A DNA stretch of 64,000 nt, from contig NTMA01000082.1 of the NCBI GenBank assembly GCA_002917075.1, positions 124,001 through 188,000 of the forward strand. The letters run 5' to 3'. Positions within the stretch are counted from its first letter, which is position 1. Every line of letters starts with the position of its first letter. This document shows, piece after piece, positions 35,062 to 46,675 of the stretch. The translations under genes and the position numbers were made by a program. The DNA comes from Hawksworthiomyces lignivorus (Eukaryota; Ascomycota; Sordariomycetes; Ophiostomatales; Ophiostomataceae). Below the pieces are notes generated by a model, which saw only the letters and a list, made by a program, of their open reading frames with translations, had not been told where the DNA came from and searched no databases.

Positions 35062-38000
35062 TCACGTAAACACATCGGTCACAAAGCGGTCGCCGTGGTG
35101 CTGGCGCATCCAGGCATCAGCGTCGGCGTCGGTAAGAGGGGCCTCGTCGCCGCGGTCGGCGCGCAGGGCGTCGAGGACGAGCTGGCGGGCGGCGGCGGCG
35201 AGGTCATGGGCGACGGCGGCGCTGCCGCAGACGTAGACCTTTGCGCCGGCGGCCCAGAGGCGGGCGACGTCGGCGCGGTCATGCAGCAGGCGGTCGGGCA
35301 CGCGGCGGCAGCCGGCGGCCAGCGGGTCGTCGGGCCGGCGCGAGAAGGCGTAGCGCACGTCGACGACGCCGGCGCGGGCCCAGGCGTCGAGCTCGTCGGC
35401 GTACAGGCGGTCGGCGGCCGGGTCGCGGCAGCCGACAAAGAGCAGGGCGGGCGCCAGCTCGCGCGGCGGCTGCTCTCGGCGCAGCTGGGGCTGCAGCGCG
35501 GCGCGCTCCTGCAGGAAGCCCATAAAGGGCGCCAGGCCGGAACCGGCGCAGAACAGCAGTAGCGGCGTGGCGGCCGGGTCAGCGGGCAGGCGGAACAGGC
35601 GGTTGGTGGCGCGCAAGGCCACCAGCGCCTGGTCGCCCGGGCGCAGCGCCCGCAGGTAGGTGCCGGCGACGCCGCGGAAGCGCCGCGCCGGGTCGGACCA
35701 CGCTGCCGGCGCGTCCAGCACGCTGTAGCACAGGGCACAGGTACTCGACGCGCCCTCTGCGCCGGCCAGCGGCGACGACGCGATTGAGTAGTGCCGCGCC
35801 CGCAGCGGCGGCAGCATCACCAGGAAGCTCGCCAGCGGCAGCGCTACGCCGGGGTGCTGCTCCAGCAAGTCTAGCAGGCTGATACGCCGCTCCAGCACCG
35901 TCTCCTCGAACGCCGCCGGCTCCTCAAGGCCCTGCAGCCGCTTCTTCTCTGCCGGGTCGTCGGTCAAACCGATCAGAATCGCAATGTCCTGTGATGGTGA
36001 AAAAGTGAGCTGATGAGCACGCGAACAAAAGAACCGTAACCCTTCTCTTCTTACCTTTTTCGTCGCCGGCAGCGACAGCTCCACGTAGCCCTTGAGCAGC
36101 TCCGCCAGCGCCACGGGCGCGTCCGTGGGCAGCGTGGTCGGCCCGTCGGCCCGCAGGGTGACCACGGCGTCCCATGGCAGCCGGAACCGCCGCACCACGC
36201 GCCGCACGTCGTCGTCGTGGTTGCGCGGCAGCACCACCAGGTAGTCGCCCGCCGTGTAGGTGGCGCCGGGCGGCAGCGCAAACGCGATGTGGCGCTTCTC
36301 CGGCTCGCCCGGCGCCGTCAGCAGCCTGGCCTCGGTCACCGTCGCCCATTCTAGCTTCTGGTGCAGCCGCGCGGCCCGCTGCTCCGTCGACAGCGCGAGC
36401 TCCATGGTCGGCGGGCGCGCAGGTGCCGCCGCCGCGCCGTTGCTGTTGTTGCCGTCGTCGCCCTCGCCTTTGCCTTCTCCCGCCGACGGCTGCAGAGCCG
36501 GCCACAGAACGTCCTCCGTCCACCGCGCAAAGTCGCCAAACATGTCGCGCTTCGAGGCGTCGGACGCGCCCCGCGCGGCGATGCGCGTGCCGCCGAGCTT
36601 CCCCAGCAGCTCGTCCACCAGCGTCGGGATGCGCTGGTACGTCGCCGCCCAGTCTGTGTGGCCGCAGCCGAAGACGGCAAACTGCACGCCCGCAAAGGCG
36701 TCTGTGGCCTGGACGCCTTCCAGCCAGGCCACGAAGCGCGCCGCGTTGTCCGGTGGCTGGCCCTCGTACGACGCCGTGATGACCACCACCGCGCCCGTCG
36801 CCGGCACGTGCTCTACAGTGTCGTCCAGGTCCGTCATCGTGGCCACGCAGCCGCGCTGGCCCGCCTCCACGGCCAGGTTCTGCGCCAGCGACTGGCAGGT
36901 TCCCGTGTTGGAGCCATACAGGATCGTCAGGGCCGGACCCGTCTTTTTGGCAGAGCCGTTGAGAGCTCCGTTGCTCGACGGTAGCGGCGCCTTGAGAGTG
37001 GGCGGCGCACCGACGGTGCCCGTCAGCCGCTGCAGGAGCTGCGTGGCGTTGATGCCTGAGCGGAGTTTGACGCGGACGTAGGTGTTCTTGGGCTTGATCG
37101 TGAGCGTCTGCTGGATCGCCATCTTGTAGTTGGGGTCCTCGAGCGAGATGTGGAAATTCTGCAGCAGCATCGCCGTCACCAGAACCGCCTCCTGCCAAGC
37201 AAACGCGCGGCCGATGCAGGCTCGCAAACCGGTACCGAAAGGCTTTCTTGGTTAGCAGCAGAGAACAGGCGCAAAGAGGGGCCGTCATGCATTCAAACAA
37301 GACTCACCTTCCAAGCATTCTTGGGAAGCTTGTTGAAATTTTCTTCCAGCATTCGCTCTGGCTTGAATTTCTCGGCGTCGTCTCCCCAGACTTTAGGGTC
37401 GCGCTGGATTTTGCCCAGGAGGCAGAGCACGTTGGCGCCGCGCGGAATCTCATATTTGCCGTCGGCAACCGTGACAATCTCCTCCTTGTTCTCCGGCCGC
37501 ACGCCACGAGCAAAGCCGGGCGCTGTGGGCGTGAGGCGCAGGGTCTCCTTCAAAACGGCATTGATGTAGGGAAGCTCAGTCAAGTGCTTGACCTCAACGC
37601 GGCCCTGGCCCACGACGCGGTCAACCTCCTGCTGCGCAGCGACGAACGTTTCAGGATTCAGAAGCATGAACATAAAGGCAAAAGAAAGAAGCCCTGATGT
37701 CGTTTCATGGCCTGGGAGAGTCAGAAGAGGAAAACGAAAGCGAGAAATTGCATCTCGTGTTTGTCAGCGACAAAGAGGACTGTTGCATACCGGCAATCAG
37801 AAACGTCTGCATATTGGAGGCAATCAGCTCGTCCCGCATGGTGGCGCCTGTCTTGGGATCTGTGCCGTAGATCATGGCATTCAGCAGGTCCTTCCTGTCC
37901 GTCGGGTTGTCCCGGCGGTGCTGGACAAGCTGCTCTCCGACGCTGCGCATGTATACGAGGCCTTCCTTGAGCTTTGCCGTATAGGACGGCAGCAGCAGCT

Positions 38001-38666
38001 GCTTGAGGAGGTGGCCGATCTGACCCATCTGGCTTCGCGCAGAGAGCATGTCGGTCATGGACTGCACGTAGGGGTGCACCGACTCAGAGTAGAAGGAGTT
38101 GAAGCGGTAGTCCATGGCGCAGAGGGCGATCGTGTCGAGAGTGAGGCGGGTGAAGTCCTCAGTGAGCAAAATGGTGCGCTCTGGGCCAATCCGTGCCCAT
38201 TTCATGACCATCTGCGTGGCGATATCATACATTTCTACGAGCGTCAGAAGAGGGAGGGGAGAGAAATGGACAGGAAGATGAGCTTGGCGGCGGCGCCACG
38301 CTATCACTAACCGTCAAACATAGTCTGGATAGCCACAGGACTAAAAGCCGGCATCAGAATGCGATGGGCCTGGATCCAGTCTGGGTCCTTTTCAGACGGC
38401 GACGCAAAGAGACCACGCGGACCTGGAGGGGCATTTTTTGTGAGAGCCGTCGGCGGGATTTTGAAGAATCGTGTCTCGTCGCACAGCTCGTCGAAGATAT
38501 CAAAGCCGCCTACAATGTATCGGTCCTGGCCACCGAGGTACAACTTGATGATTGGACCGTAAGTGTCTGTTATGGCTTCCAGGGCTTGAATGGGTACCTC
38601 GGACTGGATATCAAGGAGATTTCCAATGATCGGCCAGCCGGCCGGGCCGGGAACGGGCGTTGTCAT
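35062..38666 (-). CDS. Self-sufficient cytochrome P450-reductase fusion (CYP505 / P450foxy type)
   Basis: About 1105 residues with predicted minus-strand exons 38312-38666, 37791-38234, 37308-37711, 36055-37242 and 35062-35988. The N-terminal haem domain has no membrane anchor and starts TTPVPGPAGWPIIGN, like P450 BM3 and P450foxy. It shows AGHETTSG (I-helix), LKETLRL (ExxR) and PFGTGLRACIG with haem Cys 410. The fused reductase has the FMN site YGSNTGTCQSLAQ, the FAD motif RHYSIASSPL and the NADPH-binding GSGLAPFMGF, and ends DVFT. These soluble enzymes carry electrons from NADPH to haem in one chain and hydroxylate fatty acids near the omega end; some members act in metabolite clusters. The last intron, 35989-36054, is 66 bases and has no in-frame stop, so an unspliced form stays open. 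Confidence 0.93.
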
Positions 38667-40004
38667 GAGAAAGGCTGTCCAAGAACGGCGGGAATATGCG
38701 AGTAAGAGTGTGGGTGTATGTTGGAGAGGTTGGATATCGTGATGGCGTGACTCTCGAGTGAAAAGAGTATAGAGCCAAGCCCTGCTGTTGGGCGACAGAA
38801 GTTGCTATTTAAACTGTCTTTGTATTATTTCTCTCGGGACTGAAACAAAAGAGAAACTTCAGGGAAGACCAAAGTAGAAACCGGCTGACTTATATGGTAA
38901 ACGGGTCCGTCTGTCAGTCCCGGTCGATCCCCACCGCAGTTCAACTGTGTTCTGTCTTCGCTTTCGGGATCGCCATGCACTCGCGCAAAGGTGCCAAGAC
39001 GGGTAACAACGCCTTGTCAGCCACATATGCGGCCATTGTCTACTAACAATTGCATTGTACGATGACGCCAGGGCAAATCGGTCAAGTTGGTCTGTGTGGT
39101 GTGGGCGTAGCAAAAAGGAGTAGCACAGCCAGGCAATACGTATAATGCAACGCATTCTTCATACCAAAGCTCCCCGTGCTTTATACGGGTGCCTGTTCAT
39201 TTCTTTTCAACCTATTTCTCCAGAAGAGGCTCGCTGATAATGCTGATCCTTCCCCCGTCCCAGCGGTGGTTTTGTAGCAGAGCCGTGCCGCTATTAGTGC
39301 AGAACCACGTTTATTAGGCGGCGCCCTGTCTTTGTGGCCTGGCCTATCTGTTAGTGGGCTGCGGTATGTACGAGCTACAGTAATATGGAGAAACTCTTCG
39401 GGTTCGGGTTCGGGATCGTTCCCGGTGCTTCAAGTCTCGCCTGATACAACCCGTTTGGGTGATTTGGTAGCATCAGCAGCCAGCCTCTCTTAATTGGCCC
39501 AGCCCTCTGTGCCTCAGAAGAGCCACTCCACGATGCTACTCCTCCACACGGCCCCGTACTTCAGGTTTAGAAGACCTTTAATTGTCTATTTTTATTTTTG
39601 CAACATTGTTTCGGACTCGCATAATTTATATTGAAGAATAAGAAAAACAATAAATCGAGTAAGCAAAGCGTCGAGGATTGTCATTGTGCCCCAAGTCGTC
39701 GATGATCTTGTGGCAAAGGCGGTGTTAGTTTAAGCCTACGCTTTTTCTGCTTTAATATATATTCCCATTCGTGCATACCCACATTCAATATATGCAAATA
39801 CCCGCGACAGTGACCCCGCGCCCAATTTGGCGGAGCAACCAAAGTAAACAAATGGCGATGCATCTCAGGCCAGAAGCCACGAGACAAAGCATCAGAAACG
39901 ATGACAGAGATTCCAGCGCAGTGGCATCACCGATCAGAATCACAACCGCGATAGCAGCGAGGTTGAAGAACGTGCGGTCGTCTACCGGCCAATAACATAC
40001 AGAT
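38667..40004. other. Spacer between divergent P450-reductase and MAD2 genes
   Basis: Carries both promoters. Only short open frames are seen. A TTCGGG triplet-like repetition near 39398-39417 is short and is not a telomere-type array. Confidence 0.5.
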
Positions 40005-40974
40005 ATGGCGCCAACAGGAAAGGAAGGCAAAGAGGGAAAGGAAAAGGACAAGTCCAAGGTCCACAAGCTGTCGCTAAAGGGCAGTGCAAAACTGGTCTCC
40101 GAATTCGTGCGTTATTTCACTCTTGGGTGTTAATTTACGAGGCAGTGGATAAGCAGCTGACAATGAATACATCGCAGTTCCAATATTCTATCCACTCTAT
40201 TTTGTACGCCGCCCACTATCGTCCTACGACAATACTATCGCAAGGAGACATGTGAGCTAACACAACCAACCAGATTCCAGCGCGGCGTCTATCCAGCGGA
40301 AGACTTTACCGCCGTCAAGAAATATGGCCTGAACATGCTGGGTGGGTGCCCCCCTCTTTGGACGACAGCCTACGCCTAGACTATGGAGGATCATATCTGC
40401 TGACAATTTTCCCGTTGGTACCTCTGCGTCTGCAGTCTCCGCCGACGACCAGGTGCGCGCCTACATCAAGAAGATCATGAGCCAGCTGGACCGCTGGATG
40501 GTCGGCGGCCAGATCAGCAAGCTAGTGCTGGTCATCACCGACAAGGACACGGGCGAGCACGTCGAGCGCTGGCAGTTTGATGTGCAGATCCTGGCGGGCG
40601 CCGCGAGGGGGAAGAAGAGCAAGGACAAGGAGAGCAAGACGAGCAGCAGCAGCCGGAGCGCCGCCGAGAACAAGGAGAACGGGCCCGACGGTGCGCCTGC
40701 CGCATCCGCGCCCGAGAAGACCGAGGAGGAGATCCAGGCCGAGATCGCCGCCATCTTCCGCCAGATCACCGCGTCCGTCACCTTTCTGCCGCAGCTCGCC
40801 GGCGACTGCACCTTCAACGTGCTCGTGTACGCCGACGCCGACAGCGAGGTGCCCGTCGAGTGGGGCGACAGCGACGCCAAGGAGATCGCCAACGGTGAGC
40901 GCGTCCAGCTGCGCGGCTTCAGCACGTCCAGCCACCGCGTCGACACGCTGGTCAGCTACCGGCTGGCGGACTGA
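40005..40974 (+). CDS. MAD2: Spindle assembly checkpoint protein MAD2 (HORMA domain)
   Basis: Predicted exons 40005-40106, 40178-40203, 40274-40341 and 40436-40974 give 244 residues, longer than the about 200 usual for MAD2. The HORMA fold is clear: LKGSAKLVSEFFQYSIHSI, LFQRGVYPAEDF, VKKYGLNMLV, IMSQLDRWMVGGQISKLVLVI, then IFRQITASVTFLPQL and the C-terminal safety-belt strand with VDTLVSYRLAD. MAD2 changes from an open to a closed form at unattached kinetochores, binds Mad1 or Cdc20 and so stops the anaphase-promoting complex. Two additions stand out: a Lys-rich N-terminal tail and a roughly 40-residue Ser/Lys/Glu/Ala-rich insertion in the loop after WQFDVQI that contains KEN at residues 145-147. 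The gene converges with UBP14. Confidence 0.95.
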
Positions 40975-41550
40975 GCTGGGGAAGCATGGGAAAGGAGAGT
41001 GATCAAAACGACTGTAAGACTATGGGGGCGCTGCTTTTTGGGTCTCTCTCTCTCACTCTTTATTTCGGGGTTCATCAAAAGGGGAGGACCCAATAATGGA
41101 CGGCTGCTGCATATCTCTGCATAGAATTGTGTAAAGTGCGAAAAAAAGCACATGGCGTTTATTTTTATATGACGGGCCACAAAATACAAAGAAAGCAAAT
41201 ATCTGATCTATTTCTTTTTTTACCCTTTTCCCGGTCTGTTTTTTTTCTAGGTCTGAGTCGATGCCTCTGTTCCGGGAGTGGCGGGTTCGGCTCATCTGGT
41301 ATATGCAATGAAGAAAAAAGAAAAGAAAGAAAAAAACAACATGTAATACATCATCTCGTCCTAGACGCACAGCACTTTTGGCTTCTTTTCCTTACGACTA
41401 CCCCTAGCTCCAAACACCAACCCATGCCATGGGAAGCTCTCTACCTCTCTCACACGACCTCTAATCCAAATGCGAACAACAGCCTCCGGCTCAGAAACGC
41501 CCCGTCATTTTTCACTTGCCTGCCCACGAGCAGAAAAACGGCAATGCACC
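40975..41550. other. Convergent spacer between MAD2 and UBP14
   Basis: Contains both 3' flanks, with T-rich blocks near 41030-41250. No gene is seen. Confidence 0.6.
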
Positions 41551-44279
41551 TTAGACACGCTTGAAGAAGTAGATGTACGCAAACTTCTTCATCTCCTCCA
41601 CGTCCACGACCTCCACCACCTTCTCGTCGTTGAACAGCACCCAGGAGACCTTGTCGCTCTGCTCGCTCAGCTTCTTGCGGATGAACGCGACGTAGTGCCT
41701 GGACACAAAAGTTAGCAAAAAAAACGAGGTGAGGCACGTTTAGATGATCGCGGCACTTACCCGGCGTGGATGCTGGTGCCCTTGTGGCAGACGATGCTCT
41801 GCAGCTGGTACATGGCGGGCGTGTCGCTGGAGCCGGCCGGCAGCTTCTCTGGGGCTGGCGCACCGCCTTCCGTTCCAGCGGCAGCGGCGGCGTCGTCGTC
41901 ATCGCCTGCCGCGTCGGGGTGGCTAAAGAGCCACTCCACGGCGCGCTCGACGTCGCCGCCGGTCTCGCGCAGTGCGCGCTTGGCCTGGGGTGGGGGGAAG
42001 CCCATGGCGCCGAGCATCTCGATCTTCTCCGGGTCGACGGCAGCTGCACCGCCGCCGGCGCCAGCAGCTGGCAGGACCAGCGGCTCGTCAATGTCCGGGT
42101 CGTCCATGTGGGCAAACAGCCACTCCATGGCGGCGTTGGCGTCGCTGTTGCCGGTGGCGTGCAGGGCCTTTTCGCAGCGCACCAGCGGGAAGCCCATGGC
42201 CTCGAGCTGGGCGACGGCCGTGGGGTCGGGCGCAAACGCGGGTGCGCCGGCCGACGCAGCGGCGGTGTCTTCGGGCAGCAGCTCCTCGCCGGGCTGCTGG
42301 CCCGGCGACAGGTAGGCGTCCAGCGGGAAGGGCGCGTCGTCGACCAGCACAGGCACGTCCACCTTGATGGGCACCCAGTTGACCAGGGTCATCTTGCGGG
42401 CATTGACGACGAAGACGTCGGGCAGCGTCTTGAACAGCGACCGCTTGGCGTAGCCGTCGGTGCTGCCGCACGCGGCGCACGTCAGCTCGACCGTCTCCTC
42501 GCCCGTGAACCGGTCGAGGCACTCCTTGAGCGTGACGGGCTTGTAGGCGTCGGCCGTCTTGGCGTCGCCCTCGCCCTCGCCCTCGCCCGCTTGTTCTGCC
42601 GCTGGTAGCTTCTCCAGCGGCACGTCGATAAAGATGCTGTCCTGCTCGTTGGTCGTGTAGCGGACCTTCTTGCAGCGCAGGCACTGCAGGCGCTGCTCGA
42701 GCACGAAGCGGAAGGGGCGCGTGGGGTCGTCGGCCGGCGACGGGTGGCGCGCGCGCGAGATGAGCTTGATCAGGTGCTGCAGCAGCTCAAAGGCGTCCTG
42801 CTGGCGCATGGTGGAGAACTCCTCGTGGCCGCGGCCGACGAGGTGCTTGAGCATCGCTGGCGCCAGGCCCTTCTGGTGGGGGACGACTGGGGCGGCCGCT
42901 GTCGCTTCGTCGCCTTCCGCCGCTGCCGCCAGTGGCGGTGGCGCCGACACATCGGCGTCCGGCTTGGCGTAGCGGCCCGACAGCAGGCCGTCGCCCATCT
43001 TGCGCAGCTGGGTCTCGAGGTCCTCGGCCGGATCGCGCACGTCGGGCAGGTCCTGCGAGACGGCACCGTAGCGCTTCTGGAAGGCCGGCAGGTCGAACAG
43101 GCACTGCAGGATGCTGGCCAGGTAGCAGCTGTTGCCGAGGTTCTTGAGCCCCGTCAGCCCCGGGCCGAACAGCGGCTGCAGCTCCTTGCCGTCCTCGGTG
43201 GTCATGGAGAACTCCCAGCGCAGGTTCTGCTCAATCTGCAGCTCCGTCAGGCTCTTCTCCGTCTTCTGGCGCTCGGCCAGCACGATGCCCCAGTGGGCCA
43301 GGTGCGGCCCCAGCGCGGCGTCCACGCGCTCCTCGTCGCACGTGTAGCAGTACACGTCGGCGCCGCCCTCGGGCGTGATGGACCCTAGCTTGACGGCCAC
43401 GCCGTGGCCGCTCGCCTTCGCGTGCGCCAGCCCGTGCGAGTTGCCGCCCACACCGCCAAACTGCGCCCGCCCGCACCCCAGGTTGCCGCACTGCAGGCAC
43501 AGCCACAGGTTCTCGCGCAGCTCGCACTGCGCGCAGTGGCCCAGGTCCTGCGACGCGATCGCCCGCGGCGCCTCCTGCTGCAGCCCCTCAATGTGCGCGC
43601 AGCTCACCAGCTCCTGCTCCCACGCCTTGACCTCCTCCTTGCGCGCAAACGTGCTCGCTTTCAGGATGCCCGCCACCACCGGCGCCAGCTTCGCGTCCGC
43701 CCGGTCCAGCTCCACCTCGCACGCGAGGCACTTGACCGCCAGCGCCGTATCGTAGCGGTCCTCCTCCGTCTCGGCCGCGATGGCCAGCTTGGACATTTTG
43801 GGCGGCGGCTCGTCCCGCACGACCACCTTGCGGGTCCGGCGGATGTTCAGGGCCAGCGGGTGGCTCCACAGCAGGCTGTGCAGCTTGGCGTGGTGGCGGT
43901 CGCCCGCACACCCGCCGTTGAAGCACTGGAGGCAGACATCGAGGCCGTCGGGGTCGTCCTGGTGACAGTCAGTCAGCAAGCTGCCGTTGGTCCTTTCCCT
44001 TCCCTCCATTTTCTCTCTCTCTGTCTCTCTTTCTTTTTCTCCCTCTATACGTGTTTATGTGTGTAGGCAGATGATGCACGTACGATCGAATCAAAACATT
44101 GAGTACAGTCCTCGCGGTAGACAGGCTGTGAAGCAGTTGGAGGGCGTAGACCTAAGAAGAAGAACCAGAAGAGGCGGCAGTGGATTAGCAACGGGAATGA
44201 AGGAAAGGCTAGCAATAGCGTTACCAAGTTGGAAAGGGCAGCTGATAGTACTTATTGAAGCAAGATGTGGACAGGCCAT
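41551..44279 (-). CDS. UBP14: Ubiquitin C-terminal hydrolase UBP14 / USP5 type
   Basis: Cysteine protease that disassembles free ubiquitin chains, keeping proteasomes working and the ubiquitin pool filled. About 822 residues from minus-strand exons 44225-44279, 44084-44151, 41761-43958 and 41551-41698. The start was set at MACPHLASI because it leads in frame through two short exons to REDCTQCFDS and GLDVCLQCFNGGC, the N-terminal zinc-finger variant of this family. A ZnF-UBP domain follows (CAQCELRENLWLCLQCGNLGCGR, then HGLAHAKASGHGVAVKLG), which binds the free C-terminal Gly-Gly of ubiquitin. The catalytic Cys is near residue 319 (LGNSCYLASILQ) and the catalytic His is near residue 775 (HAGHYVAFIRK), which is split by the last intron. 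Two UBA domains lie at about 619-665 and 683-723, between the two parts of the protease. Confidence 0.95.
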
Positions 44280-45587
44280 CGTCGTGAAAGACACAGGGAC
44301 AAAGATATACAGAGACACGAAGAACAAACAATAGATTGCAGACGTGAGAGAAATGTGTTTAGGAGCAAAGAGAGACAGAAAGAGGGTGAGGCTAGAAGAA
44401 ACAGCAGGCAGAAGCGCAGATCAACAGAGGCTTCTCCTTTTTGCCTCGAAGCAAGCTCTCTGTACCCTACGCCTATGAATAATTCTACTAATATTAGCAG
44501 CAACGGGGAAGTGGAAGCAGAGCTTTCGCGGGGTATTTACAGAAGAGAGACGAGTCCCAGCTGCCTGGAATGCTGCCCCGCACTGCGCCCGTTGACGTTG
44601 CAACAGCGTCCTCCTCTCAGCGAGTGCCACAGGGGGGTGGGGAAGGGAGATAGAGAAAGGGGGNNNNNNNNNNNNNNNNNNNNNNNNNNNNNNNNNNNNN
44701 NNNNNNNNNNNNNNNNNNNNNNNNNNNNNNNNNNNNNNNNNNNNNNGGGGGGGGGGGGGGGCAAGCAGAGAGAAGCCTCGCCACCATCGATGAGCTTCTA
44801 TGGTACCGTATAAGATAAGCGTATCGTGCGCGTGTATGTACTTGTGCTGTACCTACTCGCATACAGAACAAATTAGCCTGTCTTGCTGCCTTGTTGTCTC
44901 TGCTCGAACCAAGCCAGGGGAAACAGGAACAGACTGAGAAATCTGCAGCTTTCCCGCCCGACAACTCCGCAGCCGCGGCAGTCAGGGCTGATTCGTCTAT
45001 TTATAGCGTCTGCTATGGAGCTAGAGCTGGCAGCCAAAGAAGGCATAGAGCCTGAGCAGGTAATGGAAGAGAAGGCCGCGTGCATTCAATAGCAAGCAGC
45101 GTATTTCCTTTGTCCCTTTGTACCACAAAGTTAAATTTTCGCTGGACTCGCAGGCAACAAGTCGTCTCATGCTGTGTCTGCCGTGTGTCATGGGTTGCAC
45201 GGCAGATTGACAGCTTGAGAAATCAATCACCGAATCGTCAGTCATCCACATCACACACTGGAGCTGGGTGCTGTTGTGCAATCATGGTTAGGCTGCCACT
45301 GATTTATATTCCGTATACAGACAAGAGCATGTTGTTGTTGCTCGCATTCTATAATCTATAATTTATACCTCTCATGCCAGATATGCAAACACCGCTGCTA
45401 ATCAAGCGTCCTCCAAAAAAAAAAAAATACGTAGCACATCAAGTGACCCTGATGAGAGCGATGCAAAAACTGCTCTCTTTACGTCCAGTACTTGTGCTCT
45501 TCTGGGCGACCGGCGCCCCCTCTTGCCGTGCTGCTCGACTTTGGCCTCGAGCAAGAGTGACAGCGTGCATGTGCTCGCGCCGATGGC
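44280..45587. other. Spacer containing an assembly gap
   Basis: No gene is recognised. The short open frames across 44537-44964 include unknown bases and have no value. The left end carries the UBP14 promoter. Confidence 0.5.
44664..44746. other. Run of 83 N beside a G homopolymer
   Basis: Unresolved bases with GGGG on the left and 15 G (44747-44761) on the right. The true length of this G-rich tract is unknown. This is typical of a short-read gap at a long homopolymer. Confidence 0.95.
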
Positions 45588-45860
45588 CTATCCAGACGGG
45601 CTAGCGCGCCCACCACCGGCGTCGTCGTCCCTGCTGTTCGACCATCTGTGTCCGCGTAGGCTCCGCCAGAAGCCGCAGACTATGAGGATGATGCACACGC
45701 CCACGGCAGAACACACTATGGCGATCGAGGTGTTACGGTTGTGAGCTGTGGTCGCAGCGGTAACATTGTTGCTTGTTCCGAGAAGAGTAACTAATGTAGA
45801 CAAAGACAGGTTTGCCGCGGTCGTCGTGACACCGGTGCTGGTCTTGGTAGGGGCTGACAT
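45588..45860 (-). CDS. Small predicted single-pass membrane protein, unrecognised
   Basis: Open frame of 90 codons starting at MSAPTKTSTG (a longer in-frame start exists up to 46022). The N-terminal half is Thr/Ser/Asn-rich and would be heavily O-glycosylated if outside the cell. One strong hydrophobic helix (IAIVCSAVGVCIILIVCGFW) follows, and then a short basic tail (RSLRGHRWSNSRDD). There is no obvious cleaved signal peptide. The layout resembles small fungal surface or stress-sensor-like proteins without their extracellular domain. No intron is needed. Function is unknown, and it could be a terminal exon of a larger gene or a chance frame. Confidence 0.4.
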   Translation of the reverse strand: MSAPTKTSTGVTTTAANLSLSTLVTLLGTSNNVTAATTAHNRNTSIAIVCSAVGVCIILIVCGFWRSLRGHRWSNSRDDDAGGGRASPSG

Positions 45861-46675
45861 GAAGCGGATCGAAAATGCAGTATGTAAATAGGATGTCACG
45901 TAACTTTGCTTTCTTCTTTGGCTCGAATCGGAAAAAATAAGTGGCGTATTCTGATTGCGACGATCCTTAGATACAGGACGTAAACAGATGCTTCGAAGAT
46001 AGCGAAGATAAACACAGAGCAAATCTCTCTTCAGCTAAGAGGCTCATCATGAACAGCCTTATATCGGTCATGATCTGCTTGTTGTAAATGCAGAGGGAAG
46101 CAGCATGTCTTTTTGGTGTGTTGGGTTCATTGTCCTGGTCTCTCATATTTCCGCAAACTGATTGATTACATTTTGTATGTGGGTATCTTTCAAAATCGAA
46201 ACAAGCAGAAATCAGTCTTTGTTTATGGTTGGATCTATTCTTAGATATTATATTTCAGACTCAGTTCCTGTCCTATGAACGGAAATATTTGAATAAGTAA
46301 CATGTTGTGGCAGAAGCCGTAATGGGTAGTTTCTCAGTATACGAAAAAGTTGATGCAAGATTAACCAGATAAATGACAGTTATAGAAGTCTTCAGAAGCA
46401 AAGAATACTGAAGACAATGAACGCCCTTGTGATGCAACGCTGCAGAGGATGATGGGGTATATCCAACACAAATGAATTCTGACAAAAACAAAGGAAATGT
46501 GAATGGGAAGTAGAAGATCTGATGAGACAAAGGAAAGCTGATGGTAGCAACTTGATCGCACTCATTCAGGATAAACACGTCGCAAATTGAGCTGTTCAAA
46601 AGAATAACAAAAAGAAAATGATGTCCAAAAGTCCGGCATGATAACACTGACAAAAAAAGCACGTGGCAGTCTACA
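45861..46675. other. Spacer
   Basis: AT-rich, with no gene seen. An open frame at 46273-46749 on the minus strand overlaps the 3' end of the coiled-coil gene and looks accidental. Confidence 0.5.

Noticed and set aside
39398..39417. TTCGGG-like repetition as a possible telomere-type repeat
   Set aside because: Only about three copies, and not the TTAGGG unit used by filamentous ascomycetes.
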